Counted from the first letter of the stretch, positions 36,813-45,245 are shown. The stretch: DNA of 64,000 nucleotides from a bacterium HR29 (GCA_002898215.1 BEIF01000004.1:1-64000); one strand, 5' to 3'. Numbers and translations are program-made. Notes: a model not told the origin generated them from the sequence alone.

Positions 36813-37283
36813 ATGGCTCGGTACTGGGTCGTCGTGGGTGGGCCGGAGATCTTCGCGAAAACCCGAGAGCTCGGCTTCACGGTTCACGGCTTCAAGAGCA
36901 CCCGGAGGGGGATGGTGCAGCGCATTCAGCCGGGGGACATGCTGGCGTTCTACATCACGGGGAAGAAGCAGTTCGCCGGGACGGCGCGGGTGACGGGGCC
37001 GATGTTCGAAGATGCCACCCCGGTGTGGCAGAGTGCCAAGAAGCCGGACGAGCGTTACCCGTACCGCGTTCCCATCGAGGCGGACATCATCCTGCCCGAG
37101 GAGGCCTGGGTGGACGCGGAGCCCCTCCATGACCGCTTCCGGTGGACGCAGCGGTGGCCTCGCGAGCACTGGACGCTGGCCTACCAGGGGAACCTGCACG
37201 AGATTCCCGAGGAGGACTTCGCGCTGCTTCGGGCAGAGCTCGCCGCTGCGTTGGCTCGCGCGGAGGCGGGACGGACCCGTTGA
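36813..37283 (+). CDS. EVE domain protein
   Basis: The 156-residue protein is a stand-alone EVE domain, a PUA-like fold that binds modified bases in RNA or DNA. The family opening ARYWVVVGGPEIFAKTRELGFTVHGFK is present, followed by RRGMVQRIQPGDMLAFYITGKKQFAGTARVTG (about 35-66) and WPREHWTLAYQGNLHEIPEEDF. The ATG at 36813 follows CGGGGGGCACC; an in-frame start 11 codons earlier is unlikely. The EVE role can be RNA quality or defence; no defence genes are nearby. Confidence 0.88.
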   Translation: MARYWVVVGGPEIFAKTRELGFTVHGFKSTRRGMVQRIQPGDMLAFYITGKKQFAGTARVTGPMFEDATPVWQSAKKPDERYPYRVPIEADIILPEEAWVDAEPLHDRFRWTQRWPREHWTLAYQGNLHEIPEEDFALLRAELAAALARAEAGRTR

Positions 37284-37286
37284 GGA

Positions 37287-37315
37287 TTGTGCGAACTATC
37301 ACACGCTGGTAGTAT
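37287..37315 (+). promoter_or_regulatory. Promoter of the zinc-ribbon gene
   Basis: TTGTGC (37287-37292) and TAGTAT (37310-37315) are 17 bases apart, ending 34 bases before the start codon at 37350. Confidence 0.65.
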
Positions 37316-37349
37316 CCGCGCGAGCGATGGGCAGGAGGTGGGGAAACCC

Positions 37350-37556
37350 ATGTTCGAGTTTCCGAAGTGCCGCAAGTGTAACGCGGGAGACTTGGTGCCG
37401 TTTTCGGACTTCGGAAGCCATGGTGCTCCGATTCAATTCAAGGCTTGGGCATGCACCAATCCCGCGTGCGGCTACAACATGAAGATCCGGAACGGGGAGC
37501 TCTTCATCGACGAGCCGATCAACGACGGGCAGTATTACGCGGCGCGCGGGCGGTGA
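37350..37556 (+). CDS. Small zinc-ribbon protein
   Basis: This 68-residue protein begins MFEFPKCRKCNAGDLVPFSDFG and has paired cysteines CRKC (7-10) and CTNPAC (about 35-40), a likely treble-clef or zinc-ribbon site. GAPIQFKAWAC separates the pairs. No other domain is present. The ATG at 37350 follows GGAGGTGGGG, and its own promoter lies upstream. The function is unknown; such small zinc ribbons often bind nucleic acids. Confidence 0.75.
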   Translation: MFEFPKCRKCNAGDLVPFSDFGSHGAPIQFKAWACTNPACGYNMKIRNGELFIDEPINDGQYYAARGR

Positions 37557-37584
37557 GGAGCGGGCGCGAGCCCGGCGTTTGTGA

Positions 37585-37590
37585 TAGCAT
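37585..37590 (+). promoter_or_regulatory. -10 box of nuoB, leaderless type
   Basis: TAGCAT lies six bases before the GTG start at 37597. Confidence 0.45.
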
Positions 37591-37596
37591 GCGCAA

Positions 37597-38280
37597 GTGA
37601 TGACAGCGACGCCCGCGAACCGCTTCTACCGTCCCCAGCCGTTCGCAGCGGACACGGCCATCGACGAGGAGCTGCAGCAGAACATCCTGGTGACGAGCGT
37701 CGACCAGGTGCTGAACTGGGCGCGGCGCTCCTCGCTCTGGCCGGCGATGTTCGGCCTCGCGTGCTGCGCGATGGAGATGATCGCGACGGCGACGCCGCGG
37801 TACGACATCGCGCGCTTTGGGGCGGAGATCTTCCGCGCCTCCCCGCGACAGGCCGACCTGCTCATCGTCCCCGGCACGGTGACCTGGAAGATGGCGCCCG
37901 CTGTGCGGCGCATCTGGCTCCAGATGCCGGAGCCGAAGTGGGCGATCGCCATGGGCGGGTGCGCCACCATGGGCGGGCCGTTCGCCTACGCCTACAGCGT
38001 CACCCCGGGCGTGAACACGCTCATCCCCGTGGACGTCTACGTACCCGGCTGCCCGCCGCGGCCGGAGTCGCTGCTCACCGGGCTGATGCTCCTTCAGGAC
38101 AAGATCCGTCACGACACCATCGGCAAGGGGTGGAAGCGGAGGGACGTGGAGCCGCAGTTCCACCGCTATCTGCCCGAGGGCGATCCCATCCGCAAAGAGC
38201 TGGAGTCGCTCTGGCCGCCCTACATCGATTACGACAAGCCTCCGACCGGCGGCGCGTTCGGCGACGAAGCGAAGCGGTAG
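37597..38280 (+). CDS. nuoB: NADH-quinone oxidoreductase subunit B (NuoB)
   Basis: NuoB carries the terminal iron-sulfur cluster N2 of complex I, next to the quinone site. The 227-residue protein has all cluster cysteines: GLACCAMEM (about 59-60), GGCATMGG (about 126) and PGCPPRPE (about 156). The C-terminus is extended by about 40 charged residues. The GTG at 37597 is used; the next codon is ATG. The other nuo genes are absent here, which is unusual since nuoA-N normally form one operon. Confidence 0.92.
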   Translation: MMTATPANRFYRPQPFAADTAIDEELQQNILVTSVDQVLNWARRSSLWPAMFGLACCAMEMIATATPRYDIARFGAEIFRASPRQADLLIVPGTVTWKMAPAVRRIWLQMPEPKWAIAMGGCATMGGPFAYAYSVTPGVNTLIPVDVYVPGCPPRPESLLTGLMLLQDKIRHDTIGKGWKRRDVEPQFHRYLPEGDPIRKELESLWPPYIDYDKPPTGGAFGDEAKR

Positions 38281-38360
38281 CCGGAGAGGCGCCCCGATAC
38301 GCCTCCGTCGGGCGCGGGGCTCGTCCCACGCCCGCAACACATCGCGACCGAGGAGATCCG

Positions 38361-38573
38361 ATGGCAAAGGCACGCTGGGAGGAGATCGAGGCCCTGGTGA
38401 AGCCGTACTTCGACGCCGGCTTTACCCCCGACCGGAACGACCTGGTCGAGCTCGCCTACCGGGAGAACGCAAGCGATGACATCGTCGATGCGTTCGACTC
38501 CCTCGGAGGGAAGCCCATCCCCTCCCTCGACGACCTGCGCCGCCAGCTCGAGGCGAACGGGGTCCTCGCCTGA
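38361..38573 (+). CDS. Small acidic protein of unknown function
   Basis: The 70-residue protein begins MAKARWEEIEALVKPYFDAGF and contains DRNDLVELAYRENASDDIVDAFDSLGG. The layout resembles DUF2795-type small proteins, in which a DELV-H segment is followed by a VLDAL-SL helix, but this is only a suggestion. ATG follows GAGGAGATCCG. It lies 80 bases after nuoB on the same strand. No function is proposed. Confidence 0.7.
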   Translation: MAKARWEEIEALVKPYFDAGFTPDRNDLVELAYRENASDDIVDAFDSLGGKPIPSLDDLRRQLEANGVLA

Positions 38574-38601
38574 GGGCTGCCTCTCGCGGTGAAGCGAGCC
38601 A

Positions 38602-39018
38602 TCAGGGCCCGTGGCGCCCACCCGGTGCGCCGCGGCGCTCGGTCACGAACCGACGGATCGCCTCGTACGCGGCCCAGAGCTCGCGGTCTTCGTGCAGCGG
38701 TGAACGAGGCGGTGCGATGTGGTAGCCGCCGAAGGCGCGCACCACTTGGGGATGGTCGTCGATGACGAAATCCGGAGGGAACGGGACGCCGAGCTCTGCC
38801 AGGCGGGCGTGATGGTCGTAGAGCGGCTTCCAGAAGCAATCGAGGACGTACTCGTGGAGCTCGAACTGCCGCACGACCTCCCAGCGGGGCCCGTATCCGC
38901 TCCAGAGATACACTTCGTGTCCTTCGGCGCGCAGTAGCCCGAACACCTCGTGCACGCCCGGCCTGAGGCGAACGTCCCAGGTGATGATCGTGTCGTCGAC
39001 GTCGAAGAAGATGCGCAT
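38602..39018 (-). CDS. HAD-fold hydrolase-like protein
   Basis: The 138-residue protein has a minimal HAD fold. It has the phosphatase motif MRIFFDVDDTIITW (DxDxT at 6-10), a motif II serine in YLWSGYG (about 38) and DFVIDDHPQVV (about 87), the acidic motif. There is no cap domain, which recalls the NIF/NLI-type or polynucleotide phosphatase branch. The start is uncertain: ATG at 39018 or three codons earlier, with no ribosome site for either. Its neighbours give no hint of the substrate. Confidence 0.8.
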   Translation of the reverse strand: MRIFFDVDDTIITWDVRLRPGVHEVFGLLRAEGHEVYLWSGYGPRWEVVRQFELHEYVLDCFWKPLYDHHARLAELGVPFPPDFVIDDHPQVVRAFGGYHIAPPRSPLHEDRELWAAYEAIRRFVTERRGAPGGRHGP

Positions 39019-39132
39019 CGGGCGCATGGTGCCCGATGCCGCCGAGCGCCTGCAACAACCGCTCAAGAGGCGGGCCCTTCCATGGTGGGGACGGGACCAT
39101 ACGGCCCACCATCCCCGGCCCGCACCGGCCGC

Positions 39133-39717
39133 TCAGTAGCCGAGCCGTTTCAGCTCTTCGTATCGGAACGCGGGGCGCTCCAGATACTCCTTCAGGCTCA
39201 TCCCACGCTGGTCACGCGCCGAGAGGACCGGGTCGGAGTACGGCCACTGGACGCCGATATCGGGGTCGTTCCACGCCACCGTGCCTTCGGAGGAGGGCTC
39301 GTAGTAGCCGGTGCACTTGTACTGGACCTCGGCGACATCGGTGAGGGTGGCGAAGGCGTGCCCGAACCCGACGGGAACGTAGACCTGCCGCATGTTCTCG
39401 GCCGAGAGCTCCACCGCCACCCAACGCCCGAAGGTCGGCGAACCCACCCGCAGGTCCACGGCGACGTCGAAGATCGCTCCCACCGTGCAGCGGACGAGTT
39501 TCCCCATCGGCGCGGTCATGTCCTGGTAGTGGAAGCCGCGGAGCACCTTCTTCCCCGAGCGGGAGTGGTTGTCCTGGACGAACTCCCAGGGGATGCCGTG
39601 CTCGGCGAACCGCTTCTTGTGGTAGCTCTCGATGAAAAACCCGCGTTCGTCGCGGAAGTAGTCGGTATCGATGATGAGGACGCCTTCCAGTTCGGTGGGC
39701 GTGACCCGGATCTCCAC
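39133..39717 (-). CDS. rfbC: dTDP-4-dehydrorhamnose 3,5-epimerase-like protein
   Basis: The 194-residue cupin protein has RfbC motifs: IIDTDYFRDERGFFIESYHKKRFAEHG (about 14-41), DNHSRSGKKVLRGFHYQ (about 50-66, catalytic His in FHYQ), VRCTVGAIFDVAVDLR and VPVGFGHAFATL (about 117-128). It epimerises a dTDP-4-keto-6-deoxyhexose. A GTG at 39717 follows the previous stop by two bases, so it is coupled to the epimerase gene. With the reductase at 40845 it suggests deoxysugar supply for the envelope. No rfbA or rfbB is in the window. Confidence 0.9.
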   Translation of the reverse strand: MEIRVTPTELEGVLIIDTDYFRDERGFFIESYHKKRFAEHGIPWEFVQDNHSRSGKKVLRGFHYQDMTAPMGKLVRCTVGAIFDVAVDLRVGSPTFGRWVAVELSAENMRQVYVPVGFGHAFATLTDVAEVQYKCTGYYEPSSEGTVAWNDPDIGVQWPYSDPVLSARDQRGMSLKEYLERPAFRYEELKRLGY

Positions 39718-39719
39718 GG

Positions 39720-40757
39720 CTACTCCTCGAGTGGCTCGAAGATATGGTGGGTCGCCTGATAGGCCGGCCGGATCGACTCGAGCAGCTCCATCCAGGTGAT
39801 GTTGTAGAACTTCGGATGCCCGAAGGCTTCGGGTGGCCAATCGCCGAAGCGGGCGACGAGCTGCTCGACCGCATCGGCGGCGGTTGTGCGGAATTCGACC
39901 CCGAGGCGACGCCGCAGCTTCTCCCCTGAGCAACGGTAATTGCGGACGATCCGGGGAAGCGGCCCGTTTTCGATGCCGACCGGGCGACCGAGCCGTTCGA
40001 GGGCGGCCGCGACGGTCTGGGCGAGATCCCGGATGCGGTAGTTGTCCTGGACGACGTTGAAGATCTCCCCGCGGACGAGCTCGGAGGGAGCTTCGAGGCA
40101 GGCGATGTGGGCTTCGGCCAAATCGTCGATGCCGACAAGGGGCCGCCACATGTACCCGCCGCCGTGGAGGATGAGCTTGCCGCGAACCAGGGCATCCTTG
40201 ACGAAGGAGTTCACCACCAAGTCGAACCGCATCCGCTCGCTGGGGCCGAAGACGGTCGCCTGTCGGAGGATGACCGGTTCGAAGCGGTCGTCGGCGAGCT
40301 CGAGGAGGCGCTCTTCGCCGTACCGTTTGGAGGTGGCGTAGGCGCCGCGCGGCTGGATTGCGGCGGTCTCGTCGAGGATTCGGCCGTCGTCGCAGATGCC
40401 GTCGTAGAGGGAGCAGCTGCTGCCGAAGACGAACCGCCGGATGCCCGCCTCCTTCGCCAACTTGGCGAGCGTTTCGGTGGCGATGGCGTTCATCTGCCAG
40501 TTGGCGTCGGGGCTGTACTCGGCGGTGGGGTCGTTGCTGAAGCCCGCGAGGTGGTCGATGGCATCGACGCCGTCGAGCACGCCCTCGGGCAGGCGGCGCA
40601 CGTCGGCGTTCACCAGCTCGACGTTGGGATGGCCGGCGTAGTGGGGGAGCCCCCAGAACATCCGATCGAGGACGCGAACGCGGTGGCCGCGTTCGAGGAG
40701 CTTGGGCACCAGAACACTGCCCACGTACCCGGCACCGCCGGTCACGAGAATGCGCAC
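39720..40757 (-). CDS. NAD-dependent nucleotide-sugar epimerase/dehydratase
   Basis: The 345-residue extended SDR protein has the Rossmann motif RILVTGGAGYVGSVLVP (2-18), DHLAGFSNDP (about 72), the catalytic SSCSLYDG and YATSKRYGEE (YxxxK, about 134-138), and PSERMRFDLVVNSFV. These place it with NDP-sugar epimerases or dehydratases, but the substrate is not clear from sequence. The GTG at 40757 follows GGGAGGTTC. It lies between rfbC and rfbD, where rfbB would be expected; it is not a typical RfbB. Confidence 0.85.
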   Translation of the reverse strand: MRILVTGGAGYVGSVLVPKLLERGHRVRVLDRMFWGLPHYAGHPNVELVNADVRRLPEGVLDGVDAIDHLAGFSNDPTAEYSPDANWQMNAIATETLAKLAKEAGIRRFVFGSSCSLYDGICDDGRILDETAAIQPRGAYATSKRYGEERLLELADDRFEPVILRQATVFGPSERMRFDLVVNSFVKDALVRGKLILHGGGYMWRPLVGIDDLAEAHIACLEAPSELVRGEIFNVVQDNYRIRDLAQTVAAALERLGRPVGIENGPLPRIVRNYRCSGEKLRRRLGVEFRTTAADAVEQLVARFGDWPPEAFGHPKFYNITWMELLESIRPAYQATHHIFEPLEE

Positions 40758-40844
40758 GCCAGAACCTCCCGGTAGGACCCGGCCGACCGGCCGGACACTG
40801 ACGGGGATCGTACCCGCCCTCCGGCCCACGGGATAGGCCCAACG

Positions 40845-41696
40845 CTAGGCGGGAATGTGGCCTTTCTCGCGCAGGTAGCGCTCGAGGCCGAGCCGCCAGT
40901 GGCGGAGCGGCGCCACCCGTTCCGAGCCGAGGACGCTGTATTTCGGTCGCACGACCGGGCCTCCGAACTCTTCGCTGGTGACGCGCCGGAAGTCGGGGCG
41001 AAGCCCGCACAGCTGGAAGATGGCCTCGGCGAAATCGGCCCAGCTGCACCCCTCCGCGGCGGCGAGGTGGACGACGCCGGTCATCCCCGATTCGACGAGC
41101 GGAAGGAGGCCCTCGGCGATCTCCGCCGTGTTCGTGGGCGCCGTGACCTGGTCGGCGACGACGCGGATGGGCTGTCCTTCCCGAGCCAGCCGCAGCATCG
41201 TTTCGACGAAGTTGCCGCCCTTGCCGGCCGAGCCGGCGAGACCGAACAGGCCCGAAACCCGCACGACGAGCGCGCCGGGATGGGCCTGGAGCACGAGGTC
41301 TTCCGTGGCGATCTTCGACGTGCCGTACACGTTGAGGGCGCGCCTCGCGTCCGACTCCACATAGGGCGCGCGTTTCGAGCCGTCGAAGACGTAGTCGGTG
41401 CTGAACTGGACGAGGGCCGCCCCGGCCTCGCGGGCAGCGAGGGCGACGTTCCGGCCGCCCACGGCATTGACCTCGAAGGTGCGGAGGGGTTCCTGCTCGC
41501 AGACAGGGAGGTTGTGGAAGGCGGTGGTGTTGACCACCACGTCGGGACGGGCGGAGGCCACGAGCCGCCGGACAGCTTCGGCATCGGTCACGTCGGCGTC
41601 GCTGCGGACGGCAGGGATGACCTCCACCTGTCCGGACCAGAGGCGCACGATATCGGAGCCGAGCTGCCCGGAGGCACCGAGAACGAGCACGCGCAT
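40845..41696 (-). CDS. rfbD: dTDP-4-dehydrorhamnose reductase-like protein
   Basis: The 283-residue SDR protein has RfbD character: RVLVLGASGQLGSDIVRLW (2-20), RPDVVVNTTAFHNLPVCEQEP (about 52-72), FSTDYVFDGSKRAPYVESD (about 100) and the catalytic YGTSK (about 126-130). It would reduce the 4-keto sugar to dTDP-rhamnose with NAD(P)H. The ATG at 41696 is preceded by TACGAT only six bases away and has no ribosome site. It precedes the epimerase and rfbC on the same strand, 87 bases apart. Confidence 0.87.
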   Translation of the reverse strand: MRVLVLGASGQLGSDIVRLWSGQVEVIPAVRSDADVTDAEAVRRLVASARPDVVVNTTAFHNLPVCEQEPLRTFEVNAVGGRNVALAAREAGAALVQFSTDYVFDGSKRAPYVESDARRALNVYGTSKIATEDLVLQAHPGALVVRVSGLFGLAGSAGKGGNFVETMLRLAREGQPIRVVADQVTAPTNTAEIAEGLLPLVESGMTGVVHLAAAEGCSWADFAEAIFQLCGLRPDFRRVTSEEFGGPVVRPKYSVLGSERVAPLRHWRLGLERYLREKGHIPA

Positions 41697-41702
41697 GTGC
41701 CG

Positions 41703-41708
41703 ATCGTA
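41703..41708 (-). promoter_or_regulatory. -10 box of rfbD, leaderless type
   Basis: TACGAT on the complement lies six bases before the ATG. Confidence 0.55.
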
Positions 41709-41783
41709 CGGGGGCGGCTGGAAGGAGCCAGCGCTCCCTCGTCGCAGTGGACGCGAAGCCCCTCGAGGCCCCACGATGGTCGT

Positions 41784-42260
41784 ATGGCCGACACCCCTGC
41801 CCTGACGGAGCGCCAACAGCGGGCGATCGCCCAAGCAGCCGCGACGAAGAACGCCCTGCTGGAGGCCCAGCAGCACCTGCAGCACGCCCTGGGGTTGCCC
41901 CAAACCGGACGGGAGCAGCGGTGGGCCGACCGCGTGGCCCGGGAGCTGGAAGCAGCTCGGAAGGCGCTCGACGCCCATAAGATGGAGGTTCGCGGACCGG
42001 GCGGGCTGTACGAGGAGCTGCGCTTCGACGCGCCCTGGCTCATTCCGCGGGTCGACCAGCTCGTGGCGCAGATGGACCGGGTCGAACGGGAGCTCGCAGA
42101 CCTGGCGACGGAGATCCGGCACGTCCAGGACGGGGACCTCCGCGGGCTGCACCATATCCGCCACGACGCCGAGCGGGCGCTGGCGATGCTTCGCGACCTT
42201 CTGGCAAGAGAGGGCGACTTGGTCTACGAGCGGTTCAACGAGCCGGCTGCGCTCGACTGA
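41784..42260 (+). CDS. Coiled-coil protein of unknown function
   Basis: The 158-residue protein is almost entirely helical and highly charged, with heptad-like spacing over about 5-75 and 85-145. It has no cysteine, signal or membrane segment. It is divergent from rfbD. The ATG at 41784 has CACGAT, a poor -10, six bases before it and no ribosome site. I do not recognise a family. Confidence 0.65.
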   Translation: MADTPALTERQQRAIAQAAATKNALLEAQQHLQHALGLPQTGREQRWADRVARELEAARKALDAHKMEVRGPGGLYEELRFDAPWLIPRVDQLVAQMDRVERELADLATEIRHVQDGDLRGLHHIRHDAERALAMLRDLLAREGDLVYERFNEPAALD

Positions 42261-42318
42261 GGGTTAGGAGGTCTTTACGTTCGGAACCTGGTTCGACGCC
42301 AAGCGTCCATGCGGCAGA

Positions 42319-42347
42319 TTGTAGGGGTCCTGGAGGGACGGTAGAGT
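42319..42347 (+). promoter_or_regulatory. Promoter of the cytochrome oxidase assembly operon
   Basis: TTGTAG (42319-42324) and TAGAGT (42342-42347) are 17 bases apart. They lie 46 bases before the GTG at 42393, which has AGGAG upstream. Confidence 0.6.
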
Positions 42348-42392
42348 AGGAGGCGGATCGTTCCTTCTTTCACGAAGTCAGGAGCCGAGTGG

Positions 42393-43463
42393 GTGGCCAT
42401 CGTCGAACGGGGATGGAATGCAGCGTTGATGCGCCCCTTGGCCCGCATCCCCGGCTGGGCGTGGTTCGTGTTTGGCCTTCTCCTCGCTGTGGCGGCAACG
42501 GTCTGGCTGCAGCGACAAAGCGAGGCAGCCTCGCTCGGCTTCGTGTTCGTGTGCACCTTTGCGACGGTGCCGCCCCCTCGCTTCCCCGACGCCCTATTCA
42601 CCGTGGTGGTGGAACCCATCCCGATGTATCTGCTGGGCGCAGCGGCGTTCTGGTACGTTCGCGCGTTCCGCTGGGCGCGGGAGCGGGGGTACGGCCGGCA
42701 GTTTCCGCGGTGGCGGTTAGCGGCCTTCCTCGGGGGCACGGCGCTCGTGCTCCTTTCGGTCTTCGGACCGGCGGCGGCCTATGACCACACCTTCCTCTCC
42801 GTTCACATGGTGCAGCACTTCCTGCTCATCACCTTGGCCCCTCCCCTGCTGCTGATGGGTGCCCCGATGACCCTCTTCCTGCTGCGGCTGGGACGCGACC
42901 GGCGGCACCGGCTTGCCTATCCACTCCTGCACTCGCGGCCGTTCCGAGCCTTTACCCACCCGCTGGTGGGGCTGGGGCTCTTCGCGCTCGTGCCCACCCT
43001 CTGGTACGTGACGCCCGCTTTCGACGCCTCCCTGGACCATCAGGCGCTCCACTACGGGGGGTATGCCCTCTTCCTCTTCGCAGGCGTCCACTACTGGTGG
43101 CCGATCGTCCCCGGCAATCCAACGCGCTGGAACCTCGCGTACCCCCTGCAGATGGCGTACCTGCTGGCGCTGGTGCCGATCCACGCCTTCCTGGGGCTGA
43201 TGTTCTACCAACCGGACAACGTGTTGTACGAGCAGCTGGCGACCATCCCACGCTCGTGGGGGCCGTCTCCGTTGCTCGACCAGCAATTCGCGGGGGCATT
43301 CATGTTCGTAGTGGGCGAGGCACTCGGGCTGGCCGCGCTCATGGTCGTGGCGGTGCGTTGGGCCGCCGCCGAAGAGGCGAAGGGCCGGCGGTACGACCGC
43401 GAGACCGCGCGCCGGCGCGGCGCCTCGCCATCCGCCGCGCAAGGAAGGGGGAATCAGGGATGA
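42393..43463 (+). CDS. ctaG: Cytochrome c oxidase assembly protein, CtaG/Caa3 type
   Basis: The 356-residue membrane protein has about seven to eight hydrophobic helices and the Caa3_CtaG signature HTFLSVHMVQHFLLITLAPPLLLMG (about 130-154). It also has the HPLVGL and HYWWP segments, whose histidines may handle copper. It helps install copper in the oxidase. The GTG start has AGGAGCCGAG upstream. It overlaps the next gene by ATGA, starting a four-gene operon of copper and thiol chemistry. Confidence 0.9.
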   Translation: MAIVERGWNAALMRPLARIPGWAWFVFGLLLAVAATVWLQRQSEAASLGFVFVCTFATVPPPRFPDALFTVVVEPIPMYLLGAAAFWYVRAFRWARERGYGRQFPRWRLAAFLGGTALVLLSVFGPAAAYDHTFLSVHMVQHFLLITLAPPLLLMGAPMTLFLLRLGRDRRHRLAYPLLHSRPFRAFTHPLVGLGLFALVPTLWYVTPAFDASLDHQALHYGGYALFLFAGVHYWWPIVPGNPTRWNLAYPLQMAYLLALVPIHAFLGLMFYQPDNVLYEQLATIPRSWGPSPLLDQQFAGAFMFVVGEALGLAALMVVAVRWAAAEEAKGRRYDRETARRRGASPSAAQGRGNQG

Positions 43464-44119
43464 GGAGCCGATGGATCGTTGCGGTCGCGGCCACACCGCT
43501 GCTCGCACTCGTGGTCGCGGCCTGCGGCGGAGGGAAGGCCGATGTCCCGGAGGGGGCGGTGGAGGTGGGCGGGACGCCCTCCGGCGGCCTCATGGGCGTG
43601 AAGATTCGGCCGCCATTGGTGAAGCCGGACGTCGTCCTGACCGACCAGGACGGCAAGCCGTTCGACCTTCGGAAGGAGACCGACGGCTACCTCACGCTGC
43701 TCTACGTGGGGTACACGCACTGTCCCGACATCTGCCCGACCCACATGGCCGACATCGCCTACGCCTTGAAGCAGGTACCGCCGGACGTTCGGGAGCGGGT
43801 GAAGGTGGTCTTCATCACCAGCGACCCGGACCGCGACACCCCCGACGTACTGAAGCAGTACCTGGGGTACTTCGACCCCACGTTCATCGGGTTGACGGCT
43901 GATAAGGAAACCATCGACCGGGTGCAACGGGCGTTGGGGATGAACCCCGCCGAGAAGCAGGACCTCGGCGGCGGCAACTACGCCGTCGCCCACGCGGCGT
44001 ACGTCATCGCCTTCACGCCGCAGGACGACACGGCGTACACGGTCTACCCGTACGGGGTCACGCGCGACGCGTGGGTGAACGACATCATCGAACTCGTGAG
44101 GAAAGGGTATAGGGAATGA
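43460..44119 (+). CDS. SCO1/SenC family copper chaperone lipoprotein
   Basis: The 219-residue protein has a lipoprotein signal with lipobox near residue 17 (ALVVAACGG), placing it outside the membrane. The thioredoxin-like SCO domain follows, with the copper-binding VGYTHCPDICPTHMADIA (CxxxC, about 92-96) and a downstream histidine in NYAVAHAAYVIAF (about 177). SCO delivers copper to the CuA site of cytochrome oxidase subunit II or reduces its cysteines. It overlaps CtaG and the next gene by four bases each. Confidence 0.93.
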   Translation: MRSRWIVAVAATPLLALVVAACGGGKADVPEGAVEVGGTPSGGLMGVKIRPPLVKPDVVLTDQDGKPFDLRKETDGYLTLLYVGYTHCPDICPTHMADIAYALKQVPPDVRERVKVVFITSDPDRDTPDVLKQYLGYFDPTFIGLTADKETIDRVQRALGMNPAEKQDLGGGNYAVAHAAYVIAFTPQDDTAYTVYPYGVTRDAWVNDIIELVRKGYRE

Positions 44120-44682
44120 GTCGACGCTTCGTCCTCCGGCCGCTCGGCGCCCTCCTCGTCGTGGCCCTCGTGCCGCTCGCGCTTGCCGCCTGCGGGGGCG
44201 GCGACAGCGAGGGCAACGGCGACGAGAGTGAGGCCACGCCCACAGCTGCTGCGACCTACACCCTCGGCGACATCGTGATCGTCGGGCCGGCGGCGCGGGC
44301 GAACCCCAACCCGGTAAGCAGCGTCTACATGCACATCGAGAACCGGGGCAGCCAGGCGGACCGGCTCGTGGGTGTTGCCTGCCCCCTCGCCGGGATGGCC
44401 CAGATCCACGAGGTAGTGACGGAGGGCGGGCAGTCGAAGATGCAGGAGATGGCGCACGGCCTGGAGATTCCCCCGGGCGGTCACGTCGAACTGAAACCGG
44501 GCGGGTACCACATCATGCTCATGGACCTCGAACGGCCCCTCCAGGAGGGCGAGACGATCGAGGTGACGCTCCGGTTCGAGCGAGCGGGGGAGATCACCAT
44601 CGCGGTACCCGTGCGTTCGTACGACACGGAGTCGACGGACAGCGGCATGGGCTCGGGCATGGGCTCTGGCATGAACCACTAG
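44116..44682 (+). CDS. PCu(A)C-type copper chaperone lipoprotein
   Basis: The 188-residue protein has a lipoprotein signal (ALAACGGG, about 22-29) and a PCuAC domain from about 50. The copper site is the H(M)X10MX21HXM pattern: MAQIHEVV, QEMAHGL and GYHIMLMDL. The tail GMGSGMGSGMNH is Met/His-rich and may also bind copper. It passes Cu(I) to SCO or CuA. The operon order CtaG-SCO-PCuAC supports this. Confidence 0.92.
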   Translation: MSRRFVLRPLGALLVVALVPLALAACGGGDSEGNGDESEATPTAAATYTLGDIVIVGPAARANPNPVSSVYMHIENRGSQADRLVGVACPLAGMAQIHEVVTEGGQSKMQEMAHGLEIPPGGHVELKPGGYHIMLMDLERPLQEGETIEVTLRFERAGEITIAVPVRSYDTESTDSGMGSGMGSGMNH

Positions 44683-44695
44683 GACGAGGGGCATC

Positions 44696-45205
44696 ATGGT
44701 GGCGCGGGGCGGGGCGACCATGCGGGCGGCGCCCGGAGCGCTGTCGGCGCCTCGTCTCGCGCCCCCTCTGGTGTGGCTCGGCCTCGTGCTGGCCCTGGCG
44801 GGGGCCGGCCTCGCGGGTTATCTGGCGGTCGAGAACCTCCAGGGCGAAGCGGGCGTGTGCACGCTCGTCCACGGCTGCGATACGGTGCAGAACAGCCGGT
44901 ACGGGAAGATCTTCGGCGTCCCGGTTTCCGTCCCCGGGTTCGCCCTGTACGTAGCTCTGGCCGCCGGAGCCGCCGTGTGGCTCGCGGGACGGACTCCCGC
45001 CCGCGAGTGGGCCACGTTGGGGGGCTTCGCCGGCGCTCTCGGGGGTTTCGCCTTCTCGATGTACCTGACGGCCATCGAGGCCTTCGTACTGGAGGCATGG
45101 TGCATCTACTGCATCGTTTCCGCCGCATTGATGACCGCCCTCGCGGTCGTCTGGACGCTCGTGCTCACCCTTCAGCGGCGGGCAGCTCCGGCAGCTGCCG
45201 GGTAG
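44696..45205 (+). CDS. Vitamin K epoxide reductase family protein
   Basis: The 169-residue protein has four hydrophobic helices and VKOR cysteines. A loop pair lies in VCTLVHGCDTVQNSRYGKIFGVPVS (about 54-61), and the active CIYC (about 141-144) sits at the end of a helix. Bacterial VKOR reoxidises periplasmic thiol oxidases via quinones. GAGGGG precedes the ATG. As the fourth gene of the copper operon it may keep SCO or CuA cysteines in the right redox state; this is inference. No DsbA partner is fused. Confidence 0.9.
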   Translation: MVARGGATMRAAPGALSAPRLAPPLVWLGLVLALAGAGLAGYLAVENLQGEAGVCTLVHGCDTVQNSRYGKIFGVPVSVPGFALYVALAAGAAVWLAGRTPAREWATLGGFAGALGGFAFSMYLTAIEAFVLEAWCIYCIVSAALMTALAVVWTLVLTLQRRAAPAAAG

Positions 45206-45245
45206 AATCCCAGGGACACCACACCCCCAACACGAAGGAGTCGGT

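Noticed and set aside
44640-44682. Tandem GGCATGGGCTC repeats as a mobile or regulatory repeat
   Set aside because: They encode the Met-rich tail of the PCuAC protein and are explained by coding.
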